Under the pieces are notes generated by a model that was not told the origin of the DNA, did no database searches, and was given only the letters and a program-made list of their open reading frames with translations. Source: Chenopodium formosanum (Eukaryota > Streptophyta > Magnoliopsida > Caryophyllales > Amaranthaceae). Taken from it: DNA of 64,000 nt. Shown here piece by piece: positions 63,513 to 64,000 of the stretch (position 1 is the stretch's first letter; each line of letters begins with the position of its first letter). The stretch spans positions 46,314,303-46,378,302 of the forward strand of contig CM044856.1 of the NCBI GenBank assembly GCA_024500155.1. The letters are read 5' to 3'. The position numbers were made by a program, and so were the translations under genes.

Positions 63513-63980
63513 GGGAGAGTTACAACACGAAGACTGATCCGGGAAGAGTTGAACCTGCAAAACAAACGGAGACACCTGTTGGGTGGTGCTCCGCCTCCGA
63601 CGTACAAGTTAATAACTTGAAACGAGATAAAGTGAACGGAAATTTAGGTGAGTATCTGCTCGAATTCCAAGCTCAGGTGTTTCTCTGATGTAAGAGAATG
63701 CAGTTGTAATCAATCGTAAAAACGTGTCCTCAAAATGAGGGACATCTCCCTATTTATAGGGTCATTGGGAATTGCCCCTGATTAGGTCACTGAACCCTAA
63801 TCATTGGTGGGCTGCGCCATATTCCGGCTTTCTCGGGATTTGGGCCTGAAGGCCGCCTTTTCCCTTTTATCTCTGGAATGACACGTGTCAAACAGGGATT
63901 GGTCCATTTTGGACCAATCTGAGGCTGACACGTGTCACCCTCTGATTGGGCCACGTGGCAGGGTAAAAATACCCTAAACA
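63513..63980 (-). repeat. 5' LTR of the scrambled Tat derivative, truncated
   Basis: Matches 60878-61345; the first 23-24 bases (plus-strand sense) are replaced by an inverted LTR-end plus primer site (63488-63512, AAAACATTTGGCGCCGTTTG). Confidence 0.9.
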
Positions 63981-64000
63981 GGTATTGGTTTAGAACCATA

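Larger units (their letters stand above)
60855..63980 (-). mobile_element. Scrambled Tat derivative, 3.1 kb
   Basis: LTR 60855-61345 and LTR 63513-63980 with perfect duplication GGTAT (60850-60854; 63981-63985). Between them: the antisense gene with its promoter, a 50-bp integrase segment and an LTR-end/primer-site segment, both inverted relative to the LTRs. No gag, protease or RT. The two LTRs differ at about 9 positions (2%), younger than Tat 3. Confidence 0.88.
30012..64000 (+). mobile_element. Ty1/copia element B, host of five nested insertions, runs past the window
   Basis: 5' LTR 30012-31218 (completed by base 42383), primer site at 42384, leader with copia-A-like motifs, gag from 51482, then protease, integrase, RT and RNase H to 60472 and a 3' tail. 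Removing the five inserts joins these parts in order on one strand. The 3' LTR is not in the window. It is inferred that LTR and coding region belong together: the flanks of each insertion with an intact duplication rejoin cleanly, but no second LTR is present to prove it. Confidence 0.65.

Overview
This is nuclear DNA from a flowering plant, most likely a eudicot. It holds one split host gene with GT-AG introns, a type IIB Ca2+-ATPase, in a large AT-rich block of nested plant transposons. These include Ty3/gypsy Tat-lineage and CRM-like elements, Ty1/copia, L1-type LINE, CACTA and MITEs. I see no bacterial, organellar or rRNA/tRNA sequence. I cannot name the species.

Layout. 1-6.85 kb: an old minus-strand copia element with the 3' end of a plus-strand Tat element inserted in its reverse transcriptase. 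7.0-7.45 kb: a Tourist-like MITE abutted by a palindrome. 8.48-15.25 kb: an ACA-type autoinhibited Ca2+-ATPase on the plus strand. Six exons are visible and encode 953 residues; the N-terminal exon with the calmodulin-binding region is not in the window. Its introns carry a TA/TG microsatellite and a fold-back element. 16-22.6 kb: an Athila/Tekay-like LTR, a deletion-derivative copia element (A) and a Tat-like LTR. 22.76-30.0 kb: the 5' end of a Tat element (2), split by another long LTR that itself carries a 4.45-kb non-autonomous CACTA element.

30.0 kb to the window end is best read as one copia element (B; 5' LTR, leader, gag, protease, integrase, RT, RNase H). Five other elements have landed in it: (i) a complete 11.16-kb minus-strand Tat element (31219-42377, TSD CCAAC) with a multi-exon antisense gene under its own TATA promoter; (ii) a solo LTR (43760-44548, TSD GGGCC); (iii) a 5'-truncated LINE (45842-51392) that contains another solo LTR (46774-49266); (iv) a young CRM-like gypsy element (52055-57049, TSD TGGTA) lacking RNase H and half of integrase; (v) a scrambled 3.1-kb Tat derivative (60855-63980, TSD GGTAT).

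Most notable: the spliced antisense gene shared by the Tat copies; inactivation of the Tat genes almost only by TAG stops, which fits deamination at methylated CHG sites; the scrambled Tat derivative with inverted integrase and primer-binding segments; the CRM-like deletion derivative that seems recently mobile; and the displaced or lost first exon of the Ca2+-ATPase. Element names come from motifs and comparison of copies within the window; no database search was possible.
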